Shown here piece by piece: positions 11,622-24,000 of a stretch of 64,000 nucleotides of DNA. Below the pieces are notes generated by a model that saw only the letters and a list, made by a program, of their open reading frames with translations, did not search any database and was not told where the DNA came from. Made by a program: the position numbers and the translations under genes. The DNA lies in assembly GCA_037576195.1 (NCBI GenBank), contig CM075101.1, forward strand, positions 50,964,001 to 51,028,000, in the 5' to 3' direction. The number at the start of each line of letters is the position of its first letter. The stretch's first letter is position 1. The stretch comes from Phytoseiulus persimilis. Taxonomy: Eukaryota > Arthropoda > Arachnida > Mesostigmata > Phytoseiidae.

Positions 11622-14600
11622 AGATTCAGATGAACCCCCGCCCCCGAAAATGGCCACAAGGTCAATTCCCTATGAATTAATATCTTGGGTTTGCGAGTGC
11701 CCATGAGGTGCACCTCCGGGCGAATCAGCGTCGAAGAACCTCCTGTGCGCTAAGAGGTTGCCCCCCTCCCTGCTACAGAGAGTAGGTACTGCCTTCGCGA
11801 AAATCGGCAACGGCCACCAGAAACTCGTGGTGTCTGAATGGTCGCATCATGAAATTATTGACAGGCATTCGTCTCGGTTTGCGGAATCACCCTCAATCAC
11901 AGGTGGAGTCATCCCTGAGAACGAGTTCCCAGCTGACCAAACGGAATATCCCGACCGTAGGGAATTCGAAAGCCATTTGTACCCGAGCACATCGGCTGTG
12001 TGTGTTTTCGTCATCGAGCTGGATCTGCAGAGCTCGCTGGCCGTCGACATGGGAGCCCAAACAATGCTCCCAATTAGCGTTTGCGTGAAGCTCTGCTAGC
12101 GAAGCTCCATCGTGACGTTGCCGGAACGGTTCGCTGCAATAATGATTTTCATTTGTCCTACGATCCCAATCGAAAGGGCAATTATGAAGCAATCCGTTCC
12201 TCAACGAGGACCTCTTTTGATCGTAAATCTCATCGAGTATCACATTATTGCGGCCCGGCGTTGTCGAGGGTTCGTTTCAAGGTTCGCTAAGATTCCTTTG
12301 CAGTCTTATTACGAGTGCTCCCACTTAAGAGTTTGAACTCGCCGGAGGAACGACGACGATGATGGCGGAGCTCTCCCGAGTTGGCTCGAGGCGATTTTCA
12401 GACTGGACGCTCTCAAGGTTCGAAATGGAAGAACTCCCCAGTTTTCCGTCAGATAGAGAAGCTCAAGGAATTGTTTTCAGCAAACTGGCTGACTGACGAG
12501 CTGCTTTATCTTAATTGCAGTGGAGTTGAAATAATGGACGAGAGAACGTCACCAACAATCGTTGCCCACCCTTCTCGTTCCTGTGCGCGAACTTTCTGAA
12601 GAGAATCTGAAGATTCTCAGCCTCCCTCTTGGCCTTTCTCTCCTTTCGCCTGCTTCCCACTGAACCACCGGAGAACGCGGATGAGCTCAAGCGCCCGTGA
12701 GAGCCGGGGCGTATTCTCAGTGGCTTACTAAGCGTCTCTTGATACAAAGAAGTGCTTGGGACTCGTGGAGGAACGAGAGAACGCACGAGCATGACTCAGA
12801 AGTTTGTTGGTTTTGCCAGTCTCAGCTGGCCGTCCTGCGCGACCTACTGGACTACTTCTTTCGAGTTTGAAAAACACCCTCCTGGCCGCGCAACCGAGGA
12901 GGGAAACCGAAAAACCGCTCCTAGGCAGACCAATAAATGTCTTTACCAAACTCATCTTGATGATCTCTAAGCAATTGAGTCAGACAGGGAAAATGACTGT
13001 AGAATGAGGGAGAAGAAACACGGTCGTTTCCTGGCCTCGCGTTTTCCAGAATCCTCGTTGTCATTAGCATCGATAGTGCAAAACAAGTCGGAGTTCCGCG
13101 GGTAATCTGTGCGAAGAAATGTCGCCTAGATGATAACAGCGAGAGCGCCGCATGAGAAGCTGGACGAATCGGCTGGCTACCACACGAGTTTCCCTCGCTG
13201 TTGGCGAGCGCGCCTTTTTCCCACCGCCTCCCTTTCCGCTAACGGTCGACTATCCGTATTTTCCGCTCGGGGGGTTTCAGACGGCGTATTGTCTCGTGGG
13301 AAAAAGTTCCGCCGATCGTAAAAAGTACATTTGCGCGACTCCGTGAGCAGGAGTCAAAATCAATAGAGCTCTCCTCCCTCGCCAGGGATCTCTTCTGGGT
13401 AGAAATATCCGTCTCCAATCGTTACAACTACCGAACGCCTGTTGAATAATGAATTTCCGCTGCGCTTTCCAAGAAACCTATCCGGCTGGATTTCACCCTC
13501 GATTCCTGAAGGAACCGTCGATTCAGTCAGGTACCCTCAAACTACCCAAGTAAACGGGGACGTCGGATTCATGTGATGACCTGTTGTATCGAATACGAGC
13601 CGCACCGAAGTGCGCCGGTACAAAATGCTATCCCCTTCACTCTCTCCATCTCCGGCTTTCCATCTCCACTCCCAGCCGTGTCGAGGGGGGAAACCGGTGC
13701 CGGTGTCACCTTCGGAGAATATCGGTTACCCAAGGCTGACACTCGAAGAAAGCTCAAGTCAAAGAACGTTTTGTCCGGGTTTACGCTCTAGAGAATCCAT
13801 CGGGACACGGGAACTCTCAACCGAAGACGTCGATCGGGGAAATTGATCTCAAGGTGCTGTTCAAACAGCTCGAACAAGGATTCGGATCAACCCTGGTCGA
13901 CATCGCGTCTCCGATAGCTTCCTCGTTTCTTCTCGAGGATAGGAACCGTTGGAGCGGAGCAGATATAAATTTCGCAGCCTCTCGGAACACGATACTTTCC
14001 CATCGGACTTCCGATATGTTTGCATCGCTCGGAACTTCTTTGAACTGATTCTGAACCTTCAAGGATGAGCGACGATTCGATCAAGGACGCAACTGGCCCT
14101 GATTTTCGCTGCTCCCTCATGAATGATTCGTGAGCTTAACGACTATGAATCCATCTCCTTAGGACCCACCGGAAGCCTCGCGAATAAGTAATCAGATATG
14201 ATCTGCCCACCGTTCCCGGGAGTGGGAATCAAGTTGTTGTTCTGCTCTCCAGCCCGAATCGAAAGGACGGTTCGGCCTGATGCGTCCGACGGTTGGCAAC
14301 GGCGCAATCAGGAGGAGATCTCCGAATGAGGGATGCGCCTGAATTGAATTCGTGCAATTCCAATCAGTCTGATGGCGTCGAGCGCGATTCTCGTATTGAC
14401 GGTTTGACGAGTGCCCAACGACAGCCCCGCAACAAAAGCTGCGACGTCCAATTTGGAATAATGGCCCACGTCTCCAGCTCTTTACATAGAAATCACCCCG
14501 AGGTCATTCCATCGCCACGTCGTCGCGTGCTCACTTTCATGAGGTATCTGAGGAAGATTGATGGTTCGGTTTACTGTTGTCGCGCCACCTGTAGCCAGTA

Positions 14601-17600
14601 ACAGCTGGTGTGCTCGAGGTTGCTGGCTGGTCGTGGACATAATCGAAGGATGAAATCTGTGCTGATAACGGTTGCGCATAATGCCAAGTTGTTCGGATTC
14701 GAAATGCTCCGTTCGTTCCTGAATACCCGTTGATGAGCTCCGAGGTCGCTTCCTCACGCAACCACGGAGAATATGTCTAAGGGTGGAAACCATCAGCTGG
14801 GGCATTGTTGTCCGCAACCCCAGAGTTTCCGGGGGAAAACGCTCCGTATCTAACAGCACTCACTTCCGAGGGCCGCCTGATCCTCCCTATAAATGAAGCG
14901 CTCACAGCGCGATAGCTGGGTGATTGCGACCGGGACGGATCGCTTAGTTCCCATACCCCACAAGTGAGTAGACCATCACATACGCTAATGAAGTGCTTGA
15001 AGGCTCACGTGGTAGGCAAATGGTGTGGCCGGTCGGTACGATGTCCAATGGGTAGCGAATGAGCCAGCCGCAGCGGGTCGACGAGACAGGGAGAGGGGAG
15101 GGAATTCTAGAAGTCTTCCCAATGGTCGACCTCATCGTCTCGTTTACACACCGTCCTATAACTGCGACGGCCCCCAAGCTTAACTGCCAAATTACGTGCA
15201 TCCACGATGCGCATGTTTTGATTCGCTCGGCAACGAATAATGTTTGCGCACGTTCGTTCAATACGTTAAATCCTGCAAAGACGGTTGAGAATTTGGACCG
15301 GCACTGCGTAAACATAAAAGCAATCGACGTCAGCTTGAACGATTGGAATCGAACGTCGCGCGAATGTGGAATGTTGTCCCCTCCACCGGACGCTTAACTT
15401 CTTATCGCTGCCTGGACGTTCGGCGATCTGACCCCCAACATTTTCAATCTAGCATTGTGACGACCCAGTCCCGACCGGAGGAATTTCTGCGACATGACGA
15501 ATCACTGACTCTCACCTTGACCACCGACACACATCTCCCTTTGAGTTGAATGATCACGAAGACCATCTCCCTATCGATGCCACACAGAACCGAGCATTTG
15601 AGCCGGGACGATCGGAAGAAAACACTTCTGAATCGGGGTCGGTATCGAAGTGGGTACAGCATGTCGACGAGGCCAGGGTTGACCGGAGGCTCGCAAATCA
15701 TGCACCTAATCTCGATGAAAAAATCATCGATCGGAAAAATTCGAGGCGAATTCTCAACCGAGAAACTTGTTTGAATTCTAGCAGACGGATTATGCGCTTG
15801 GATACCGATGACGTTCACGATGGAGCTCCTGGAGCAAAAACCTCGAGACGTAAGCAAAGTAGTCGGATGAGTTTCGTTGATGACGCTGCTTGGCAAGCTC
15901 GAAAGAGCAGTGCTCGCACCTTCCACAGGAGACAGCGGAGTGCGACCTCACTTCCGCCGAGGGTTCGAGCACATCAGTTGCGCTACGGAGGGTCTGTGAG
16001 CGGTGCTCATGGGTCCTGCGATAGACGGACTTCGTATCCGTTCCAGACGGCCTTGGATAATACTACCCCGCTGTGTGGAAACCCTCGCTCGGGGGGTGAT
16101 AAACTACTCGTCCCTGTGTTTTGTCGCTTTCTCGATACTCAGGATCGTATCGGTCATCAATTCGGTGTTAAACCATGCATGATGGAAGTTCGATAGGAGC
16201 CGGAGGCATGAATACCCGCTGTACCATCAAATCATGGACTCTAACATCAGCTGCCCCTAACTGAACAATGGAGTGAATCGGAGTCCTGGTATCGCGACAA
16301 CCTGTGTTCGCGCAGTCCACTCGTCTGGGGCGCTACGCCTTCAGCCGAGCGCGCAGAGCATATATAGGTCTCGCAGTTGTCAGTTATTCCCTCGGGACTA
16401 TCCTTCGCAAGTCCACGGATTGGCCGATCGAGCAAAGGAGTATCGAGTCGTCGAGTTCTGGACCGACGGCTAAGCCAGCACTTAGGTCGGACTCCGGCGG
16501 GCCAGCAGCGGTCGTCGACCAATTTTCTTTTTCGGTCATCGTCGCCTTGTATCGAATCATTATCGCAGTCATCGCCACGTATCGGACTTTTGCGAGGAAC
16601 ATCCACTGGCTGGCCTCGATCAAGGGACGGAGGAAGCGACGGAGGGAATCGAATCCCCGCGCGGCCCGGACTTCCACTGACGACTGTGATAAACACGACT
16701 TAGATTGAGAACCAGATCGCAGAACAAAGAACTCGCGACCGTCGTCGGCCGGAGCAGGATCAGTCAGGCGAAGACACACTTTTGAGACACGCAGAAGGAA
16801 CATTTCCGTGTGTCAGCGACAATAGCGACACAAAAACCATCGGTCTATCCCACCATTGCCCTCCGGGACATCAACGCCTGGCGCTCTGATCACAGCACGA
16901 GACTGCCAAGGTCGCGGCAACCCTCTGCAGGCTCATGAGCGATGGAAAAGTAAGCAATCCAAGGCAAACAAGCATCGGGCAGGTTGAATATGTGGTAGAA
17001 TATTTATGACGACACAGAACTGAGTTCTATAAAGGACCGAAAGGTTCCCATGCGAGTCGAGTAAATCCGCAGCACAGAGCCGACTCTTTCTTCAATGGTT
17101 AGCATGGCGCGTGCTATTATCGCACTACGCTGATGAATCATTCCCGCGCGGTGGGCTGCGAGACTCCGCTCTGAGAAAATGGTTCTCACTCATGAAAACT
17201 CGACTTCGCCTCGTTCTTGGAATCGTTCAGTGTTCGGAGCGAGTGCGCTCGCGATACTGGCATCGTTGTGATCGCGGAGCACCGAGTGGCTTGGTCTCCC
17301 TCCCGAGCCAAGAGATTCGATGGAAGAAAATTTCAACTAAATCGTTCGACGGACCCGGCGAAGAACAGAGATCATAGGTGATGAGAGCCGGATCCTGCAA
17401 ATCCTACTCTGAGTGTCGGTGGCCTCATCAAAATGTTCGTGAGGGTTGGAAGTTCAACGTCATCGGGCAGGGACAAGATGGGTTTTATCAGCCCAGTCGA
17501 GAATTCCGAGACGTCGCTTCAGACATCACCGATGGCCGAGGTCCGCTGTATCCGACGAGGCTTCCCTCTAAATCAATGGAGGGGGATTCACTGGGGCGTC

Positions 17601-18147
17601 GAGAAAGGTCCAAACCGATCTGGTCCCGCCTTCCGCGAAGTTTCCTCATGCCCACGAACCATGCACGTAGTGACTTCACACTCGGGTACGGTGACGGATT
17701 CGTTCATCCGCCGCCTTCAGGCTACAGCCATGTTGCCGCGTTCGATGGAGCCTCTAGGGCTCATTCTAATTGCAAGTCGGATCGGAGTGAAAACGTTCGA
17801 GAGAAATGATAACAGTCGAATGATAGGACATCTTTGAGCTTCGTTGTACTCCGGCTTCTGAGTTAAGATACTGCCTCGAATCATTGGCGTGACAGATCGA
17901 CAGGTAACTACGGCTCCGCCGCCGTCATTAGCGCGTGGTCTGATGTTTGTATCTGGTCTGTAGTTGTAAGGAGCCAAAGAGTCCGCTCGCATATCCCGAG
18001 GACCGCTCTCGGGAGACGGTGAGAAGTTGGATCGACTTCGGAAAAGTTGCCAAACCTGATCAAAGTTCCAACTCCCTCCACTCAGGAATCGCACGTCTCG
18101 TCAACCTCAGAATCATTGGATTCCCCGAACCATTGTTCACCTACCAG
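11622..18147. other. Stretch without a recognised gene
   Basis: Many overlapping frames occur on both strands. The longest, at 15546-16196 on the plus strand, has 216 codons but opens with TTG rather than ATG. None contains a motif I recognise, and no RNA gene or ordered repeat was seen. Confidence 0.4.
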
Positions 18148-18706
18148 CAGTGGCGAATCCCGGGAAAGGGCAGATGGGGGCACGTGCTTTGTTGTCGAAG
18201 CTGATGTCGACTCAGCAGACATCCTTAGAGCACTCGGGTCTCCTCGAGCTGCAAACGGATATGTTCGAGACCATGGGTCCCGCATTCAGAAGCGCGAAAC
18301 TGAGGGGCGTGAGACCGTCGTCGATTTTTTTCATTTTCGTAGCCACAAAACAAACTCAACCCGGCTCCGAAACCAATGAACGTCCCAGAGATCGTGGGTT
18401 CTTCGGATCAGAGCTCAAGTTCTGACCATATCCGTGTCTGCATTGGACATTCAGTCCGTCTCATTAACGGAATTTCGCCCCAAAGAAGTTAGAGGCGCAG
18501 AAATGAGACGCGCGGAAGAGACGAAATTCTGTGGATGTCTTCGTTGCTGAATCTTCCCTCATCGGATTAGTGAGTGCAATAGGAGTTCCATTGATCTCAG
18601 GCACAGAAACGTGCCCCAGGGGACTATTAGGGGCACGAGTTCGGACTCGCGTCTCTGTCCCTCGAGGGGACGCACAGCTGACAGGCGGATTCTAAGTTCT
18701 GTCAGT
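18148..18706 (+). mobile_element. hAT-like non-autonomous element, worn copy
   Basis: The left end starts CAGTGGCGAATCC and carries GGGGGCACGTGC, as in the copy at 48594. The region 18472-18640 aligns block by block with 48810-48965: TCGCCCCA-AGAAGTT, CGCAGA, TGAG, ATTCTG, ATCTCAGGCACAG, ACGTG-CCCAG-GG and GGCACGA-TTCGGAC. It is longer than the other copy by over 100 bp in the first half and has drifted strongly. The right end (about 18706) is uncertain and no target duplication could be read. No coding frame is associated with it. Confidence 0.6.
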
Positions 18707-18854
18707 CAGTTTGACTGCAGCAGAAATTCAATCGCTATCAAAGACAAAATCGCGACTCTTTGTGATGAGGTTAATGACCAGAGCTTGGAAAATGGGGCCG
18801 TATTCATCCAGCACCATCCATCAATCCATGGATCGATGATTAGATGACTGTATA

Positions 18855-18880
18855 CCAGGTCTATGCATATGAAACCGGAA
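18855..18880 (+). repeat. Mariner left inverted terminal repeat
   Basis: The sequence begins CCAGGTCTATGCATATGAAA after the target dinucleotide TA. It is the inverted partner of 20114-20139 with one mismatch. Confidence 0.93.
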
Positions 18881-19025
18881 AATCCTCGAGAGGGCGCTAG
18901 CGTCGGCAGCGGAGAATATTCTTTCGTCCAGTCAACTCTATTGCTTACATCACACACCAGACTACAAGAGTCAATCGCGCTAACTCGCCAGTTCGCTCGA
19001 AAAAAGTTCTGTTTTCTGATCAGAA

Positions 19026-20067
19026 ATGTCGTCTTTTGTACCTACAAAACAGGATTTGCGGACAATGCTGATTCTCCTTTACCATCTCAACAAGAACGCG
19101 ACCGAGGCTCATCGAACGCTTATGGAAGCTTTCAACAAGCATGCTCTCGAACAATCGCAGTGTTACGAATGGTTCAAGAGATTCGACAGGGGGGATTTCG
19201 ATGTGGCCAATGAACCGCGGGGAAGACCAGCCCAGAAGTTTGAGGACCGCGCACTGCAAGAGTTGCTGGACGAGGACGACGCGCAAACTCAAGAGCAACT
19301 CGCAGCCCAGCTGAAGGTGTCCCAAGGAACTGTTTCCCGCCGCTTACAGGCCCTCGGAAAGATTCAGAAGCTCTCAAAGTGGCTGCCTCATGTATTCACT
19401 GACCGTCAACAAGAAAGGCGGGAAACCACATGCGAACTGCTGCTCGCCAGGCATAGAAGAAAATCATTCCTGCACCGGATAGTAACTTCTGATGAAAAGG
19501 AATGTATTTCGAAAACCCCAAGCGCCAAAAATCGTGGATGAACCCTGGAGAAGCAGCGACATCGACAGTGAGGCCGAATCGTTACGGAAAAAAGACAATG
19601 CTGTGTGTTTGGTGCGAGAGACGAGGCGTGATCCGGTATGAGCTCTTGAAACCCGGTGAAACCGTTGACACAGCACGGTACAAGGAACGAATCATCAAAC
19701 TGAGTGAGGTCCTGGACGAAAAACGCCCAGAATACCATCGGAGGCAGCACAAAGTGATTCTTCTCCATGATAACGCCCCTAGTCACACATCGGAACCCGT
19801 CCAGGACGCTCTCGCAAATCTTCGATGGGAAGTATTATCGCATGCCGCTTACTCACCAGACCTGGCGCCGACAGATTACCACGTATTCGCATCGATGGGC
19901 CACGCGCTCTCCAATCAGAAATTCACATCGTACGAAAACGTAAAAAAATGGCTGGATAAATGGTTTGGTTAAAAAAACGAAGACTTTTACCAACAAGGGC
20001 TCCGTAAACTGCCCGATAGGTGGGCGCGATGTGTGGCTTCCGAAGGCACATACTTAGAATTGAATGC
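19026..20067 (+). pseudogene. Mariner transposase pseudogene (DD34D)
   Basis: The frame opens at ATG 19026 (MSSFVPTK, as in Mos1) and includes the N-terminal helix-turn-helix DNA-binding half and a WLPHVF linker, a variant of the family's WVPHEL. The first catalytic aspartate is residue 156 (TSDEK), the same number as in Mos1. A one-base loss near 19500 shifts the frame. The downstream frame carries LLHDNAPSH and YSPDLAPTD, whose catalytic aspartates are separated by 34 residues, as required for DD34D. An in-frame TAA at 19970-19972 then follows WLDKWFG, where active relatives read a sense codon. The tail (NEDFYQQGLRKLPDRW, CVASEGTYLE) continues after it to about 20067. All three catalytic acidic residues are still encoded. 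The gene has one frameshift and one premature stop. Confidence 0.95.
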
Positions 20068-20113
20068 TCGCAGCGGTTCTCCTGTGGCAAATGTGTCTTT
20101 TCAGAGAAAAAAA

Positions 20114-20139
20114 TTCCGGTTTCATATTCATAGACCTGG
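20114..20139 (-). repeat. Mariner right inverted terminal repeat
   Basis: Read on the minus strand it starts CCAGGTCTATGAATATGAAA, matching 18855-18880 except at one position. The dinucleotide TA follows at 20140-20141. Confidence 0.93.
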
Positions 20140-20141
20140 TA

Positions 20142-20470
20142 GATTGATGAACTATGCCTTGTTGCCATGAGAACTGATAAACTCAGCCATCACAGATTCA
20201 TTCACCCATCTCCTCACGTGGATCATGGAGGTATAAAATGAATAATGCCTGAACTTCCGAGCTCTATCAATGACGGTGAAATATTGGCAAATGTCGGGCA
20301 GCATGCCCGGGGTTGCTCTTCCGGTGAAACTCCTCAGCTTCATCATCCAATGCGGTGATGAGAGCGTGTTGCCGGATCTTCTGCACGCAAATTCATCTCT
20401 TTGTAGTAAAACCTCTGTTATCTCAACCTCAATCATATCAATTTTTTTAATCGATCCATTCCAGACTGTA
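20142..20470. other. Short stretch between two DNA elements, nothing recognised
   Basis: These 330 bases separate the mariner from the next inverted-repeat element. I see no frame of note, no RNA gene and no repeat. Confidence 0.5.
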
Positions 20471-20473
20471 ACC

Positions 20474-21082
20474 AGGGTAAAAGTACCAGTTATGGGCCAC
20501 TTACCAGTTTTGGGCCACCTACTGACCAGTTATGGGCCTCAAGGGCGGTGAACTTTTCCACAAGGGGACCATCTCTTGTCTACTGCAGAGTCAACGGGAG
20601 CGTGTGGGGACTTGAAGGGAGAGCTCCGGTTCTCATCAGCGAACCGCCTATGATCAGTTTAGCCGCACTCCTTATAGAATATATGGGGGTGATTCCAGGA
20701 CCAATCTGACCATACTTTTCCAAAGCCGGAGGGGTGATTCCGGGATCCATCTGACCATATTCCTTGGAGTCTCCGGAGGTTATTCCCGGGTCGAATCTGA
20801 CCATACGTCCCGGAACCTTAAGAGGTGATTACGGCGTCGACCTGACCACTTTTTTCAAAGTGGAGGTAATCACTCTGACTGAGGAATATGGGAGGGAGGA
20901 AATCATCAGATCGTTCCACGATTCACCTCGTCACGAAGGAGAGGCGCTTCCTCCCCACGAAGAGCCTCCGGTTGGAGCAGTACTTCGATATCCGGCGATG
21001 GACCATTACTGGTCAGTATTTGGCCCATACCTAGTGGGTGGCCCAAAACTGGTAAGTGGCCCAAAACTGGTACTTTCACCCT
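20474..21082. mobile_element. Unclassified non-autonomous DNA element with terminal inverted repeats
   Basis: The two ends are inverted copies of each other over about 50-65 bp: AGGGT(A/G)AAAGTACCAGTT at the tip, followed by ordered repeats of the block ACCAGTT(A/T)TGGGCCAC. The left arm is 20474-20540 and the right arm about 21013-21082. The three bases ACC occur just outside both ends (20471-20473 and 21083-21085), a candidate 3-bp target duplication. The inside has no transposase. Instead it holds four to five units of a 41-47-bp minisatellite (20686-20880). The repeated TGGGCCAC blocks could be binding sites for the enzyme that moved it. A 3-bp duplication would fit PIF/Harbinger, but the tip sequence does not settle the superfamily. 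Confidence 0.8.
20686..20880. repeat. Minisatellite, 4-5 units of 41-47 bp
   Basis: Each unit begins G(G)GTGATTCC or a variant, continues with a short variable part and CTGACCATA, and ends in a spacer closing with CCGGA or similar. Four clear units start near 20686, 20731, 20778 and 20823, with a partial fifth. The same family occurs at 29482-29547, 30249-30309, 57446-57752 and 63787-63830. Confidence 0.85.
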
Positions 21083-21085
21083 ACC

Positions 21086-24000
21086 TTGATTATATCAACC
21101 TGAAGCTTAACGTCGATGACATCTATCTGCTCAGAGTTTCCCCTTTTCCAAATAGTCAGCTCCGGTAATACTTCGACATGGTCTTGGGGATAGCTCGAGC
21201 CGTCTTTACTACGGATGCAAGGAACTGCGCCAATTGCGAACTCTCATCCAAGGAACGATCGAAGTCGTGGAGTGACTTCTTGGGATTTTGTCGACTCAAG
21301 CTCGACTCGTCGTCACATTCATCGTTTCCCGGAATCATCAGGAAGCTCTTGCTCGAAGCCTTCAAAAGGATTGTGTTGACGAGACAAAATCATCTCCAAA
21401 TATCCTGACCACCTGCCAGACCCATTTCCAAGTATATTTCTGAGACGTCTCAAAAGCTCAATTTTATCAACCTCGATTAGATCAATGGATTCAGACAATC
21501 ATCACAGTCGCCAGCTGTGAGGGGTCTTTCAGCGAGTTGAAGCGGACGATGAGTCAAGAAAGACTGAGGAGGGGGGGGGGGGTGAAGAAGTCAGAAACGC
21601 CGATGCCCACCGAGAATTCCATCTTCCTGATGATTCGTTCTCCCGAGATTATCCTTAGGCTTCTTGGTTTCTGAAGCAGCTTGAGCTTCCGCAAGAGCGA
21701 TGTGCCACCTCGAGTTTAATCCTCCTGTTTGACGGCAACGTCGTTTTGACCCTTCGCGCCGCGACGGAAGCACTGCCGATGCAAGCTGTGGCCTCTTCAG
21801 CCTAAATGACATCTGTCCTGACCGTTCAATCCAATAATCCTTTGAGCTGTCCGACCCGTTCAGCGAGAACTCCATCTTATTATCCGAACGTGCTCAGGCA
21901 GGAATGCTTGAGTGTAACTCGAGGGGAATGGCCAGAGCAACATCGAAAGCTCACATCCGATTGCTTCGGCCGTCCACTGTTTTACACTCAGCGTGCCCAT
22001 GAAAACTCCGGAGCGAACGATTCCGAAAATATTCGCCGGGCTACGAGAGGCAAAACCACTCCCATCAACCCGGTCCGCGCCAGAACATCCTCTGGATGCA
22101 GATTCTCGCCGCTTTCCGTCCTCGGTTATGTTTCTCGCACTTTCTTCTCGGAATTGCAAACTCTCATTGGGCAAAGGTTCTGCTTCGGGACACGCGCCTT
22201 CAGAAAACTTGTTGTTTTCTCGGTGGTTATTGCTGTCGTTATTCCCCGAATTTTTTGCAAGGTGCGGGCCACGCTTTCGAGTCGCAGCTTCAAATATCGG
22301 GGTGAAAACAATGGCGAGCTCTAGCTTTACGTAAAAAGGTTTGAGGTCCTACGCCAGCATACCACATCATAGTGGCAACGGAGACGCGCTTGAGATCACG
22401 AGCTTTCGAGCAACCTCCTGCTCGACTAGGTCGATTCCGTAATACTCGGACCGGATTTTTAATCTTGACAGAGTTATGGTCATCAGTCTTCGCCGGGGTC
22501 TTGTGTTCTCCAGCGCCGTCCGCCCATCCGTTCCGTTGCGACTCCGACGTCAAGTCGTTCTTTCGGTTGTTGAGGAAGGATTTGAATGGAGATTGGATTG
22601 CCTGTAGAGAGTGATATGTTCCTCCTTTGATCTGCTCGTTTTCGAAGTTCGTCCGAGTGCCTTGTTGAGAGGAGGAGAGACCCAGATTACAGAGATGTAT
22701 GCGTTTCATACGACCTCCCGAGCTAGAGGAAAGTTCCTCGGACTTTGGAAGCAGTTGACGTCTGCGCTGAGAGAATTAAGGACCGAGCTTGGCAAATAAG
22801 CGGCTTATAGAGACGTCAGATGATTGTTCTCCGTTCAACGACGGAGCTAATCGGTCGAAAAGCAACTCACCGATCAGACTCACCTCATTTGAAAAACGCA
22901 AACGCAGAGGAACGTCGAGCTTTCTCACCGCATCGGTCAAGTTTTTTTGAGAATATCGCTTTCCTGGAAGTCCAGCTACCGTAATGAGTCATCCCTGATG
23001 CCCGCCCGCCCAAAAGTTGCTTGAATCAACCAGCTCCGCCGTGCTGGAAGCCAGCCGTGCTCCGCGATGCTTCGCTGAAGAATCTCCAAAAGCTCCGCAT
23101 TATTCAGCAATGTCATCCTCGAACAATCGATCGGGTATCCCGGGCGCTACAACCATGGCTAAATGGAGGAGCGAGCTTGCATTTGCATGTCAGAAGCATT
23201 GACATCATCTGCACGAACATTCTATCGAGAGGAACGACATGATCCCAAGAGGCATGCTCTGCTTCGACCTTGTACGCGGAATTCGATTTGAGCATGACCT
23301 TGCTCTCGACCCACCGGGACTGGAGCCTTTCGGGAGGCTCAACACACGCGCGCTGAGACATCACTGGCTGGCGCCGGCGGTGGCAACTCGGTCGCAGCTG
23401 ATCTGCTCTGTCGGTTTCCCCGTTGCTATTCTGGAGCCCATATCTGTGGAGAATGAATCGATGATTTAGCTTTGGCTCGAATAATCCCCTGAACCTCCAG
23501 CCTGGCGCGCCCAGAAGTTTCCAGAAGGCTTCTTCAGGAAATCGCCCTCGAACTGGTCCTGAAAGATGCAGCTGATGCGATGATCGCGAGCGCGCGAACG
23601 AAATTCAAGCTTTCATCTTGCTTTTTGCCGCCCGCGGCTCGATCTGGGCTCGAGTTCATTGTTCGAGGATTCTGTTTGTTTTGAGGGAGCTTGTCACTTG
23701 GTCATCCGCGATGATTCATGTCTTCTCATGGCCGGGATCGTGTCCCTCCATAACGAGGGCTCTTTCTGCATGCGGCCTGTGTCCACATTCCGGCCGAGCT
23801 TTGTTGGAACTCTCACGTCGTCAACGTCTACGGAGCGGAACGGAGCAGCGACGACGGCGTTCCCCGGCAACGAAAATGACGTCCAATGACATTCGACGAA
23901 ATTTGATGCCTGTTACTACGTCGCGCGGAGTGAAGGGGGGGGGGGAGGAGAACCTGTTCCCGGTCGTTCTCGGCTATCGTGTGTAATCTGCTCTCTGACA

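Larger units (their letters stand above)
18855..20139 (+). mobile_element. Mariner element (Tc1/mariner, mauritiana-like), both ends present
   Basis: This 1285-bp element is flanked on both sides by TA (18853-18854 and 20140-20141), the expected mariner target duplication. The inverted ends CCAGGTCTATG(C/A)ATATG AAACCGGAA match at 25 of 26 positions. It carries one transposase gene on the plus strand, close in sequence and length to Mos1 of Drosophila. Element length and layout are those of a full mariner, so it inserted whole and decayed by point changes. The transposase is no longer open, so the copy is non-autonomous. Confidence 0.96.

Noticed and set aside
12555-12575. GTTGCCCACCCTT as a partner for the hAT-like end at 9019
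   Set aside because: Only about 11 of 15 bases match the inverted tip, and the 8-bp flanks (CTATAGAG versus TCGTTCCT) do not agree.
16630-16665. GATTCGATTCC-like B box on the minus strand
   Set aside because: No A box at the right distance and no tRNA fold around it.
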